Assembly: GCA_002708715.1 (NCBI GenBank)
Contig: PAPB01000017.1
Span: 2,760-66,759 of the forward strand
Length of the DNA: 64,000 nt
Origin: Fidelibacterota bacterium
GTDB taxonomy: Bacteria; Fidelibacterota; Marinisomatia; Marinisomatales; UBA1611
Reading direction: 5' to 3'
Part shown: positions 56,936-64,000 of the stretch, piece by piece
Layout: every line of letters starts with the position of its first letter
Numbering within the stretch: the first letter of the stretch is position 1
Translations under genes and position numbers: made by a program
Notes under the pieces: generated by a model
Told to the model about the DNA's origin: nothing
Database searches by the model: none
The model's input: the letters and a program-made list of their open reading frames with translations, nothing else

Positions 56936-57553
56936 TTATTTTTTTTCAATAAAATTTTTTAAAACTTGCAAGCCAAAATACTGACTTTTTTCTGGATGAA
57001 ATTGAGTAGCGACTATATTCTTATCCTCAATAGCTGAAATAAAATCAATACCATAATGACATTTTCCAATTATTATTCTTTTATTGTTACATACGACATG
57101 ATAACTATGTACGTAGTAAAATAACGTATCCTTTGGAATTTCTTTCCACAAATATGAATCTTGAACTTTAATCATATCATTCCATCCAACATGGGGTATA
57201 ATTATTTGTTTATCATTTCTATTTATTTTTCTTACAATAGCATCAATAAAACCAAGACCTTTATGAGCCCCAAACTCACTACTTTCTTTAGCCAATAGCT
57301 GAAATCCTAAACATATTGCAAAAATAGGTTTTTTCTGTTCAATTATTAATTCTTTTAATGGTTCTATTAAACCCAGTTTCTTTAAACTTTCCATTCCATC
57401 TGCAAATGCACCAACACCAGGTAAAATCAGCTTATCTGACTGCTTTAATTCAGAAATATCATTTGTAATAGATACTTCACCTCCTATCCTTTCTATAGCT
57501 CCATAAACAGAACGAAGATTTCCTAAACCATAATCAATAATTGAAATTTTCAT
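56936..57553 (-). CDS. HisH-like glutaminase subunit
   Basis: The 205-aa class I glutamine amidotransferase has DYGLGNLRSVYGAIERIGGE, LPGVGAFADGMESLKK, the nucleophile in FAICLGFQLLAKESSEF near residue 80, and VATQFHPEKSQYFG with the catalytic His-x-Glu near 185. It releases ammonia from glutamine when docked on the HisF-like barrel. Position between asnB-like and hisF-like genes, and a non-histidine context, suggest it serves sugar amidation. Confidence 0.93.
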   Translation of the reverse strand: MKISIIDYGLGNLRSVYGAIERIGGEVSITNDISELKQSDKLILPGVGAFADGMESLKKLGLIEPLKELIIEQKKPIFAICLGFQLLAKESSEFGAHKGLGFIDAIVRKINRNDKQIIIPHVGWNDMIKVQDSYLWKEIPKDTLFYYVHSYHVVCNNKRIIIGKCHYGIDFISAIEDKNIVATQFHPEKSQYFGLQVLKNFIEKK

Positions 57554-57574
57554 AAATTCATAATTAACTTAAGT

Positions 57575-59401
57575 TTAATTTTGATCCAAAAAAATTTTAC
57601 TATTTATAAAATTAAATAAAAACTTACTATAACTGTTTTTCGTATTCCTGTTATTAAATAACTCTTTAATCATATTTCTATTTATTATCTGAAATATATC
57701 TGATGAGGGGTCTAATAAATAATCATAAAAGTTTTTATCATCAATATTAAATATAGAATAGAAAGAAGTATTAAATCCTTTTTTTGTTCTATCCAACCTT
57801 ACTTTATCATTTAAAATACCTTTCATCGCTTGACGTAAGATAAATTTCGAAAAACCATTATTAATTAAAAACTTTCCCGGTATTTTATAAGCAAAATCAA
57901 ATAATGCAGGATCTAAATATGGACTACGGTTTTCTATTGAATAATACATTGAGTTTAAATCATCTTCATGTAATATTACGGGTGTTATTTCATGAAACAT
58001 TTCGTTCAGCATCCTATTCCGCATAAGATTAGGAGTATAACATTCCTCATTAAAATTAGTATTTATTGGATTTGTCAAATATTTTGAAAAAATATCGCTA
58101 TCATCATATATATGCCCTCTAAATTTTGGATTATTAATAAATAAATGAGAGTCTTTTATCATTGGATTACTTATTAATGGATTTATATCTGATTTCCAAA
58201 AATTTAAATTTTTAATAAATAATGATTTATCCTGCTTAATTTCATTCAAATGCAGAAGAAAATGGTCATAATATCCTGTAAAAATTTCATCAGCTCCAGT
58301 TCCCGAGAATGCCACCCTGATATCTTGTTCTGAGATTTTCTCTGATAGCATTGAGTGTATTAAATATGAGATAGTTGATATCGGAGAATCATGATATTCT
58401 ACAAGATTTTCTAATCTATTTATCATATTATCATAACCAAGTTCAATAAGATTGCTACCACACCCATTATCCTCAATTGTGTTAATTATATTTTCTTTTT
58501 CATTATATCTAATATCTTTATCTATAATCGAAAATGTATTTACGCTATAATTAAAATGTTTTTTCGCAATAGATACAAGTGAAGAGGAATCGATACCACC
58601 ACTTAAACAGAAAGCCATTGGTGCATCAGAACGCAATCTAATTTTCATGCTATTTAAAAGATGTTCTCTTGTCCCTTCTATTGCATCGTGAATATTAATC
58701 TTTTTATCTGGACTATATACAGGTTCCCAATATCTATTTTTTTTTATATTTAATTTATTATTAACTAATAAATTTGTTCCATATCCTAACTGAAAAACTT
58801 GCTTAAAAAATGTCTGATTTTTTTTATTTAATGATTTATATCCAAGCCCCAAATAATTCGTTAACATAGATAGATTTATTTCAGTTTTATTTTTACTTAA
58901 TGATTGAATAAATTTTATTTCTGATCCAAAGTATAGTCCGTGATTTGTTTGATATATAAAAAGTGGCTTTTCACCAAATCTATCTCTGGATAAAAATAAT
59001 ACCCTTTCATTTTCATCCCATATTGCAAATGACCACATACCGTTAAAATACTGGACACATTTTTGGCCATATTCTTCATATGATTTGATTAGTACCTCAG
59101 TATCAGAATTAGTTCTGAAATGGTGACCTTTTTTTTTTAAATCATTTCTTAATTCTATGTAATTATAAATTTCACCATTAAAAATTAATGAATGATTCTT
59201 ATTTCTAAATGGTTGATTAGAGCGTTCATTCATATCAATTATACTTAAACGACTATGTAATAAATAAACATAAATATCATTAGTTTGAAAATCATTAGCA
59301 CTTTGATTATCGGGACCACGATTTTTCATCAAGCCTAGCGTATGATTTATTAAATGTTTATCAATCCTTTTTTTCCCTATATACCCAGCGATACCACACA
59401 T
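57575..59401 (-). CDS. AsnB-type glutamine-dependent amidotransferase
   Basis: The 608-aa protein has N-terminal Cys2 (MCGIAGYIGK) glutaminase domain with LMKNRGPDNQS, LSIIDMNERSNQPF, LIFNGEIYNY, and a C-terminal ATP-PPase domain with LSGGIDSSSLVSIA near residue 255 and SGTGADEIFTGYYDHF near 365. By sequence it is asparagine synthase family. In the first position of a glycan amidation operon it may instead amidate a uronic-acid sugar, as WbpS does in Pseudomonas; sequence does not separate the two. It heads the operon. Confidence 0.9.
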   Translation of the reverse strand: MCGIAGYIGKKRIDKHLINHTLGLMKNRGPDNQSANDFQTNDIYVYLLHSRLSIIDMNERSNQPFRNKNHSLIFNGEIYNYIELRNDLKKKGHHFRTNSDTEVLIKSYEEYGQKCVQYFNGMWSFAIWDENERVLFLSRDRFGEKPLFIYQTNHGLYFGSEIKFIQSLSKNKTEINLSMLTNYLGLGYKSLNKKNQTFFKQVFQLGYGTNLLVNNKLNIKKNRYWEPVYSPDKKINIHDAIEGTREHLLNSMKIRLRSDAPMAFCLSGGIDSSSLVSIAKKHFNYSVNTFSIIDKDIRYNEKENIINTIEDNGCGSNLIELGYDNMINRLENLVEYHDSPISTISYLIHSMLSEKISEQDIRVAFSGTGADEIFTGYYDHFLLHLNEIKQDKSLFIKNLNFWKSDINPLISNPMIKDSHLFINNPKFRGHIYDDSDIFSKYLTNPINTNFNEECYTPNLMRNRMLNEMFHEITPVILHEDDLNSMYYSIENRSPYLDPALFDFAYKIPGKFLINNGFSKFILRQAMKGILNDKVRLDRTKKGFNTSFYSIFNIDDKNFYDYLLDPSSDIFQIINRNMIKELFNNRNTKNSYSKFLFNFINSKIFLDQN

Positions 59402-59691
59402 AATTAATAAATATTACTCATACTAAAACTCTTTTTATGCGGAACAAATCAAATGATTAAATATTAATTTTAAAAACAAATTTAGTTGACATCGCAATTA
59501 AACACACATTAAACTGTGAAATAATTAAAATTTGTGTTAATGATTAATTAATTTAATAATTCTGATAAGATACCCCTTACGTTTACCAAGCTCGCTATAC
59601 TCTGAGCTATGATTAATTAAAATCCTAACTAAATTAAAATAATAACATAAAGAATGACTTTTTAACCTACTTAAATAATTTAAAACAAAGA
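59402..59691. other. 290-bp AT-rich gap between glycan cluster and FKBP gene
   Basis: No gene is seen. There is a 12-bp direct repeat ATGATTAATTAA (59540-59551 and 59609-59620). Between the copies, the minus strand has a TAGCTCAG D-arm-like stretch and a TTGGTAA loop-like stretch that suggest a tRNA, but the stems do not pair. Confidence 0.4.
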
Positions 59692-60378
59692 TTATTTATT
59701 AATAATATCTAATAATTCAACTTCAAAAATAAGTAGGCTATTGGCTGGTATTGTTGGTCGCGGTCTAGAGCCATAAGCAATTTTAGGATGAATAAAAAAT
59801 TCATACTTACTACCTACTTTCATTAATTGCAATCCTTCAGTCCATCCTTTTATAACTTGATTTAATCCAAACTCAGTTGGCTCACCTCTTTCTATTGAAC
59901 TATCAAATTCAGTACCATCCATCAATTTCCCAACATAATGAACTTTTACTTTATCAGTTTTAATGGGGCTATTACCCTTACCTTCATTTATTATCCTATA
60001 TTGTAGACCGGTTGGCGTTTCTTTTATACCTTTACTCATCTTATTTTTTATTAAAAACTCATTAGCTAACTTTAAATTGCTTTCCCCTTCTAAGTTTGCT
60101 TTTTCTCTTAGACTTTTTTGTAATGCTGTCATTACAGATCTTCTCTGCTTTTGATCTAATTTAACCATTCCTGTTTCCATACCATCCATTAATCCAGCCA
60201 TAAAAATATCATAATCTATTTCTACATTCTGCTTTTTAAGGTTTTCACCTAAATCTGCTCCCAATGAATAACTGGTTGAGTCTTTTAAAGTAGATAATGT
60301 AGAAACTGATTTACTAGATTGTTTTGAAGAACAATTTAGCATTGATGATATAATTAGTACTGAAAACAATAATTTCAT
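59692..60378 (-). CDS. FKBP-type peptidyl-prolyl isomerase lipoprotein (Mip/FkpA-like)
   Basis: The 228-aa protein has leader LLFSVLIISSMLNC (Cys 16 lipobox), the Mip-type dimerisation domain DSTSYSLGADLGENLKKQNV near residue 40, and an FKBP domain with VKVHYVGKLMDGTEFDSSIE, EFGLNQVIKGWTEGLQLMKV and IPANSLLIFEVELLDI. It assists folding in the periplasm or at the outer membrane. The overall length fits FkpA/Mip. Confidence 0.94.
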   Translation of the reverse strand: MKLLFSVLIISSMLNCSSKQSSKSVSTLSTLKDSTSYSLGADLGENLKKQNVEIDYDIFMAGLMDGMETGMVKLDQKQRRSVMTALQKSLREKANLEGESNLKLANEFLIKNKMSKGIKETPTGLQYRIINEGKGNSPIKTDKVKVHYVGKLMDGTEFDSSIERGEPTEFGLNQVIKGWTEGLQLMKVGSKYEFFIHPKIAYGSRPRPTIPANSLLIFEVELLDIINK

Positions 60379-60414
60379 AGAAAGCTCCTAAATATGAAAA
60401 GTTAAAATTAGATC

Positions 60415-60576
60415 TTAATCAAATGCTAATAAAAATACGCCTATACCAATCGCAATAAATGCGAAACTTAACCATGGGTGGTTACCAATAAATGAAAAAA
60501 TAGATGAAATAAAAGTGAGTAATACAATTGCAGTACCTCCAATAATTAAATATAATGCTATTTGCTTTTTTCCCAT
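60415..60576 (-). CDS. 53-aa two-helix membrane protein
   Basis: The ATG at 60576 opens a 53-codon frame with basic N-terminus (MGKKQIALYLIIGGTAIVLL) and two hydrophobic helices (the second SFAFIAIGIGVFLLAFD). The inside-positive start and glycine pattern look real. It lies 36 bp upstream of the FKBP gene on the same strand. Family unknown. Confidence 0.55.
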   Translation of the reverse strand: MGKKQIALYLIIGGTAIVLLTFISSIFSFIGNHPWLSFAFIAIGIGVFLLAFD

Positions 60577-60675
60577 GAATCAGTATTAATTAAGAATTGA
60601 TCTATTAATATGCAGTTTTTTTGTATGTTTATTATAATCAAATTACAGATTTTTCAACTTATTCGGGTAAAATTA

Positions 60676-61326
60676 ATGATTCCTGAAACAGATTTTTCAA
60701 TTCGCTATTTTATTGGTGGTTATGATAATAATATTACATATTTGATAACTTGCAATATATTAAAAACACAAGTCATCGTAGATGCAGCCATAGATATTGG
60801 CATGTTATTGCCATTTATTGATAGTGAACCAAGTGCAATACTGATAACCCATACTCATACAGATCATATAAGCTTTATTGATGAATATATTGAAAAATTC
60901 CCAAGTTTAACAATTATTGGGCATTCTGATTCAGCTAATCTTTTTAAAAGAAAAAATTTTAAATATATTAATCACAAACATATTATTAAAATTGGACAAT
61001 TACTATTTACTGCCATTCATACACCAGGACATTATTATGATTCGATATGTTACCTTTTAAAGCCAGTAATTTTTACTGGGGACACAATTTTTGTAGGTCG
61101 AACAGGTCGTGTAAAAAGCAGAAGTAGCAGTATAAATGAACTATATAATTCTGTTTATCATAAAATATTAACCTTACCTGACAATATAAGAATCTATCCA
61201 GGGCATGACTATGGTAAAAAGCTAACAATCCAAATTAAAGAAAATAAAAAAATTAGCCCACTCCTTAGAGCAAAAGATTTAAATGATTTTATTTCTATTA
61301 TGAAAGAATATGAAATGAATAGATAA
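60676..61326 (+). CDS. Metallo-beta-lactamase fold hydrolase (glyoxalase II-like)
   Basis: The start is the ATG at 60676 (MIPETDFSIRYFIGGYDNN); the longer frame from 60610 adds a non-conserved hydrophobic stretch. The 216-aa product has THTHTDHISF (HxHxDH), a metal His in TPGHYYDS, the bridging Asp in FTGDTIF, and YPGHDYG, the full MBL set for two metals. Thioester or persulfide hydrolysis is likely; the substrate is not clear. Confidence 0.92.
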   Translation: MIPETDFSIRYFIGGYDNNITYLITCNILKTQVIVDAAIDIGMLLPFIDSEPSAILITHTHTDHISFIDEYIEKFPSLTIIGHSDSANLFKRKNFKYINHKHIIKIGQLLFTAIHTPGHYYDSICYLLKPVIFTGDTIFVGRTGRVKSRSSSINELYNSVYHKILTLPDNIRIYPGHDYGKKLTIQIKENKKISPLLRAKDLNDFISIMKEYEMNR

Positions 61327-61350
61327 TTAAGAATATAATTGAGGAAAAAA

Positions 61351-61611
61351 ATGAAAAACATTAAAATCTTACTATTTATAATTATTTATCTTAGCTGCGA
61401 TTCTAAAACAGTAAATATAGATTGTAATGAATGCGGTGGTGGATTACTAGATGGGTATTTATATAAAGAAGTTAGCTTAATGGACATAGCTAATCTTAGT
61501 GAAATTAATATCGATGTAAATGTAGGTAATTGTATTCGCTTTAAAATGGATGGTGAAGACTTTTCCTCAGCTGAAATTGTTGATGATTGTTGCTGCAATC
61601 TATATAATTAA
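61351..61611 (+). CDS. Small Cys-rich lipoprotein
   Basis: The ATG at 61351 has GAGG 8 bp upstream. The 86-aa product has a leader ILLFIIIYLSC (lipobox Cys), then CNECGGG near residue 25, one Cys in NVGNCIRFKMDG near 65, and DDCCCNLYN at the end. Six mature cysteines besides the lipid Cys could form disulfides or bind metal. Its stop abuts the esterase ATG. Confidence 0.7.
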   Translation: MKNIKILLFIIIYLSCDSKTVNIDCNECGGGLLDGYLYKEVSLMDIANLSEINIDVNVGNCIRFKMDGEDFSSAEIVDDCCCNLYN

Positions 61612-62223
61612 ATGAAAATAAAGAATTTAAAAAATTCAAAAAAAGCTATTCTTGGACTCCATGGTTGGACAGGAGATAAAACATCTTTAGAACCTATTAT
61701 TAAACTATTTAATCTCCCAAATACAAAATGGATATGTCTTCAGGGGCCCTACAGAGTCAAACAAAATGGATATTCCTGGTTTGAAGGTAATGATAATGAG
61801 GGTTGGAAATATAAAAAGTCATTTAATAAGCTCAATAAATGTATTAAAGATTTAATTAAGCAAGATTACCAACATAACCAAATATATATATTAGGATTCT
61901 CGCAGGGTGCTTGTCTGGCAATGGAATTTATGATAAGGCAACCATATTCATTAGGTGGAATAATTCCAATAGCAGGTTTTATAAAATATAAAGATCGTTT
62001 TGTTAAAGATAATAATATTAAAAGTAAAAATACTTTAGTATTACTTCTACACGGGAATAAAGATAATATCATTAGCCCAAAAGAAAGTAAGATTGCTTAT
62101 AAATTTTTCAAAAATCTAGATTATAAAACACAATTACATCTTTTACCAGCCAAACATAAAATCCCACTACAAGCAAAATCTATAATATTAAACCAAATTT
62201 ATAATATTAAAATAAACAAATAG
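61612..62223 (+). CDS. Phospholipase/carboxylesterase-type alpha/beta hydrolase
   Basis: The 203-aa protein has LGLHGWTGDKTSL, CLQGPYRVKQNGYSWFEG and the nucleophile elbow LGFSQGACLAMEF near residue 100, with LLLHGNKDNIISPKES (Asp) near 145 and KHKIPLQ (His). That is the abhydrolase_2 family (small esterases). It has no signal peptide, so it is cytoplasmic. It abuts the Cys-rich lipoprotein gene. Confidence 0.9.
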   Translation: MKIKNLKNSKKAILGLHGWTGDKTSLEPIIKLFNLPNTKWICLQGPYRVKQNGYSWFEGNDNEGWKYKKSFNKLNKCIKDLIKQDYQHNQIYILGFSQGACLAMEFMIRQPYSLGGIIPIAGFIKYKDRFVKDNNIKSKNTLVLLLHGNKDNIISPKESKIAYKFFKNLDYKTQLHLLPAKHKIPLQAKSIILNQIYNIKINK

Positions 62224-62275
62224 ATATTTAACTGACTTTTTAGATTAATAAAAAATGATTTGTAAAAATTAAATA

Positions 62276-62479
62276 TTAATCGACTCTTACATTAATTGCT
62301 TTATCACCTTTCATGCCAAAGTCAATATCGAATGATACTTTCTGCCCTGAATGTAATCCTACAGATTTGAGATGCTCTCGCAAACCGCTTACATGAACAA
62401 AATAATCTTCATTATCATGACTAGTTATAAAACCAAAACCTTTAATTTTATCGTATTCTTTTACAATACCTTTTTTCAT
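62276..62479 (-). CDS. Cold-shock domain protein
   Basis: The 67-aa OB-fold protein has KGIVKEYDKIKGFGFITSHD (RNP1-like KGFGFI) and EDYFVHVSGLREH (RNP2-like FVHV). It binds single-stranded nucleic acid. The ATG overlaps the msrB stop by ATGA, an unusual pairing that suggests coupled translation. Confidence 0.93.
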   Translation of the reverse strand: MKKGIVKEYDKIKGFGFITSHDNEDYFVHVSGLREHLKSVGLHSGQKVSFDIDFGMKGDKAINVRVD

Positions 62480-62988
62480 TCATTATCTTTTTTATCAAAA
62501 TCCATAGAAACAGAATTAATACAATATCTAATGCCTGTTGGTTCAGGACCATCATTGAATACATGTCCCAAATGCCCATCACATTTACTACAAGTAATCT
62601 CTATGCGTTTCATACCTAAAGTATTGTCTTCATGCTCCTCTACTGCTCCAGGAATAGCGTCATAAAATGCTGGCCATCCACAACCAGACCTGTATTTTGT
62701 CTCCGATTCAAAAAGTTGACTACCGCAACCTGCACAATTATATACACCTTCTTGAAAATGACCATCATACTTACCTGTAAATGCACGTTCAGTACCCTTT
62801 TCCCTAAGAATTTGATATTCTTGATCCGATAAAATTCGTTTCCATTCCGCTTCAGTTTTCTTCATTTTTTTTTGTGAAATATTTTTATTAAGTGAATCTA
62901 TTTGATTTTTATTTATTGGTAATTGACAGGAATAAACATAAGCAAACATAATAATAATAAAAAATATTTTTTTAATATTATATATCAT
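62476..62988 (-). CDS. msrB: Peptide-methionine (R)-S-oxide reductase, lipoprotein form
   Basis: The ATG at 62988 begins a leader with lipobox-like MFAYVYSC. The 170-aa product has the MsrB domain: YNCAGCGSQLFESETKYRSG, GCGWPAFYD, CSKCDGHLGHVF (second zinc CxxC) and the catalytic Cys in RYCINSVSMDF. It repairs oxidised methionine in the envelope, if lipid-anchored as the leader suggests. It overlaps the cold-shock gene by 4 bp. Confidence 0.93.
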   Translation of the reverse strand: MIYNIKKIFFIIIMFAYVYSCQLPINKNQIDSLNKNISQKKMKKTEAEWKRILSDQEYQILREKGTERAFTGKYDGHFQEGVYNCAGCGSQLFESETKYRSGCGWPAFYDAIPGAVEEHEDNTLGMKRIEITCSKCDGHLGHVFNDGPEPTGIRYCINSVSMDFDKKDNE

Positions 62989-63110
62989 ACTAATTAATCT
63001 GCTTAGTAGATTTTTTTCCCATAACAAATTAAAACCTCAAAAAAAATATCTCTAAAATATGATTGGAAATAATTCATTATGTTATAATCATTTATTAACG
63101 ACTAATAGCT

Positions 63111-63299
63111 TTATTTATAGTAGTTTAATGTAGCTGATGCTGCAATACCAATACTTATAAAATATGCAACGCCACTAATCTCATCTGGGATATCAAAAAA
63201 AGAATCAACGATAATAACTGTTGTAGCAGACACAGCCATCCAAAAAATCATAGCCATTATTTTTTTTAAGGATTGAATCATCCTAAATGCGTTGACCAT
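63111..63299 (-). CDS. 62-aa two-helix membrane protein
   Basis: The product has an N-terminal amphipathic basic segment (MVNAFRMIQSLKKI) and two hydrophobic helices (MIFWMAVSATTVIIVDSFF and ISGVAYFISIGIAASATLN). It overlaps the 30-aa frame upstream. Family unknown; a small accessory subunit or just a small membrane protein. Confidence 0.5.
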   Translation of the reverse strand: MVNAFRMIQSLKKIMAMIFWMAVSATTVIIVDSFFDIPDEISGVAYFISIGIAASATLNYYK

Positions 63300-63370
63300 A
63301 TTAGCAAATAATTAAAAAATAAATACCCTAAAAGAAGAATAATTAAAACTCTAATAATATAAATTTTCAT
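63278..63370 (-). CDS. Candidate 30-aa membrane microprotein
   Basis: The ATG at 63370 opens a 30-codon frame (MKIYIIRVLIILLLGYLFFN at the start), one hydrophobic helix with inside-positive N-terminus. It overlaps the 62-aa gene by 22 bp and lies 3 bp after the hydrolase gene stop. AT-rich DNA makes such frames easily, so support is limited. Confidence 0.3.
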   Translation of the reverse strand: MKIYIIRVLIILLLGYLFFNYLLIWSTHLG

Positions 63371-63373
63371 ATT

Positions 63374-64000
63374 TCAATCAATTAAGTCTATAAGCATAAG
63401 AACATCAAAAAGAGATGTATTATTATTAAAATCTAAATCACTTGCCCAATATTGATATTGAGATAATTCATTTTGATTTATTACAGCTGAAGATAAAATA
63501 TCAAGATCTAATAGAGAAATATTAGAATCTCCATCTAAATCACCTTTTAAATTTATTAATTGATATTCAAGAATAATGTCAAAACCTGCTGAAAGACAAA
63601 TTGGGGCGACTTCTGCATGGCCACCAAGTGCAACTGGGTATAAAGTTAAATTAATATTTTGAGCACCATTAAAAATAAAAGTATCATAGGCAACTTGTGC
63701 ATTCTGATATGGCACTATATCGTCTCCTAATCCATGAAAAAAATAAGTAGGACTTTGAGGTATCCAATCTAATAAAGTGTTTTGTTCTAAAGTCTGACGA
63801 AAGAAATGATTATCATTATTTTCAAATTCTACTAAAACATCAGGTAATAATATGTCTAAAGGATTATCTGGCATAAGAATATTAATATCACTTCCAGAAT
63901 GAGTTCCATCAAATAAAACTGGTAATGTATCAGCCCAAAATGGTTCAAAGTATTGATTGAAATCAACATCTAATCCTTCATAATACCACAAATGACTGGT
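63374..64000 (-). CDS. C-terminal part of secreted alpha/beta hydrolase with dockerin (partial)
   Basis: The frame is open to the window end; codons upstream of the apparent TTG at 63991 continue (TSHLWYYEG), so the true start lies outside. The visible 209 residues end an alpha/beta hydrolase: YFFHGLGDDIVPYQNAQVAY (acid residue) and ALGGHAEVAP (His). A type I dockerin follows, with two calcium loops, DLDGDSNISLLD and DLDFNNNTSLFD. It is probably a secreted esterase or peptidase; the nucleophile part is missing. Confidence 0.85.
   Translation of the reverse strand, partial: TSHLWYYEGLDVDFNQYFEPFWADTLPVLFDGTHSGSDINILMPDNPLDILLPDVLVEFENNDNHFFRQTLEQNTLLDWIPQSPTYFFHGLGDDIVPYQNAQVAYDTFIFNGAQNINLTLYPVALGGHAEVAPICLSAGFDIILEYQLINLKGDLDGDSNISLLDLDILSSAVINQNELSQYQYWASDLDFNNNTSLFDVLMLIDLID

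Noticed and set aside
56187-57553. Histidine biosynthesis genes hisF and hisH
   Set aside because: No other his gene is near, the HisF-like protein lacks the first catalytic Asp, and the neighbours are glycan amidation enzymes; a sugar-amidation role fits better.
59570-59615. tRNA-like stretch on the minus strand (TAGCTCAG and TTGGTAA loop-like sequence)
   Set aside because: The anticodon-stem and acceptor bases do not pair and no T-arm follows, so it is not a functional tRNA and at best a very decayed remnant.

Overview
The window looks like a fragment of an AT-rich, Gram-negative-type marine bacterial genome of the FCB group, most probably Candidatus Marinimicrobia (SAR406). This is inference. 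It rests on the YPNPFNPST-type C-terminal sorting module of the large secreted protein at 5981-9322, on many short-leader lipoproteins, on a leucine-rich-repeat lipoprotein ending in a CPPYPSCIEDY-type tail, on an Omp85 barrel protein, and on the very low GC of coding and spacer DNA. No 16S gene is present to settle it.

Layout. 1-5800: a membrane-anchored TPR/LuxR-HTH regulator (partial), a divergent HTH protein with an overlapping microprotein, a serine hydrolase, a MORN-repeat protein and a PepC/bleomycin-hydrolase-type peptidase. 5892-9322: tRNA-Leu and a huge cohesin-like/adhesin/FN3 surface protein. 9450-19578: a tight minus-strand block running phoH, thiolase, acyl-CoA dehydrogenase, ilvE-type transaminase, leucine dehydrogenase, nusB, secA and a cystathionine-synthase-type PLP enzyme. 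It mixes branched-chain amino acid catabolism with housekeeping genes. 19638-22555: envelope genes on the plus strand (TatT-like, TPR, lipoprotein, DUF3147, FetB-like). 22568-34135: aspS, the complete F1Fo ATP synthase operon (atpB-E-F-H-A-G-D-C) with its terminator, and upstream of it atpZ-like, bactofilin, M23 peptidase, parB and parA. 34278-40566: tdh-kbl (threonine to glycine plus acetyl-CoA), secD-secF, ogt and DUF502. 40586-43025: an Omp85 protein with an odd start, an unknown exported protein, and a 75-aa repeat protein with a textbook promoter, Shine-Dalgarno sequence and terminator.

43409-45744 is the most striking part. An intact tRNA-Arg(UCU) is followed by a 2.26-kb insert that ends in an exact 44-bp copy of the tRNA 3' half. 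The insert holds only three abutting genes: a seven-repeat propeller-like lipoprotein, an LRR lipoprotein that shares its leader DNA with the first, and a 63-aa basic protein. There is no integrase. It looks like an integrase-less, tRNA-targeted cargo cassette for surface proteins.

45869-59401 is a very AT-rich surface-glycan cluster: two polytopic GT-C-like membrane proteins, a radical SAM protein, a GT2 glycosyltransferase, three SAM methyltransferases, and an operon of asnB-type, hisH-type, hisF-type and N-acetyl-sugar amidotransferase (WbpG/PseA-type) genes. The hisF-type protein has lost the first catalytic aspartate of true HisF, as expected if it only feeds ammonia to sugar amidation. 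59692-64000: FKBP lipoprotein, MBL-fold hydrolase, Cys-rich small lipoprotein, esterase, MsrB lipoprotein overlapping a cold-shock gene, small membrane proteins, and the end of a secreted hydrolase with a C-terminal dockerin.
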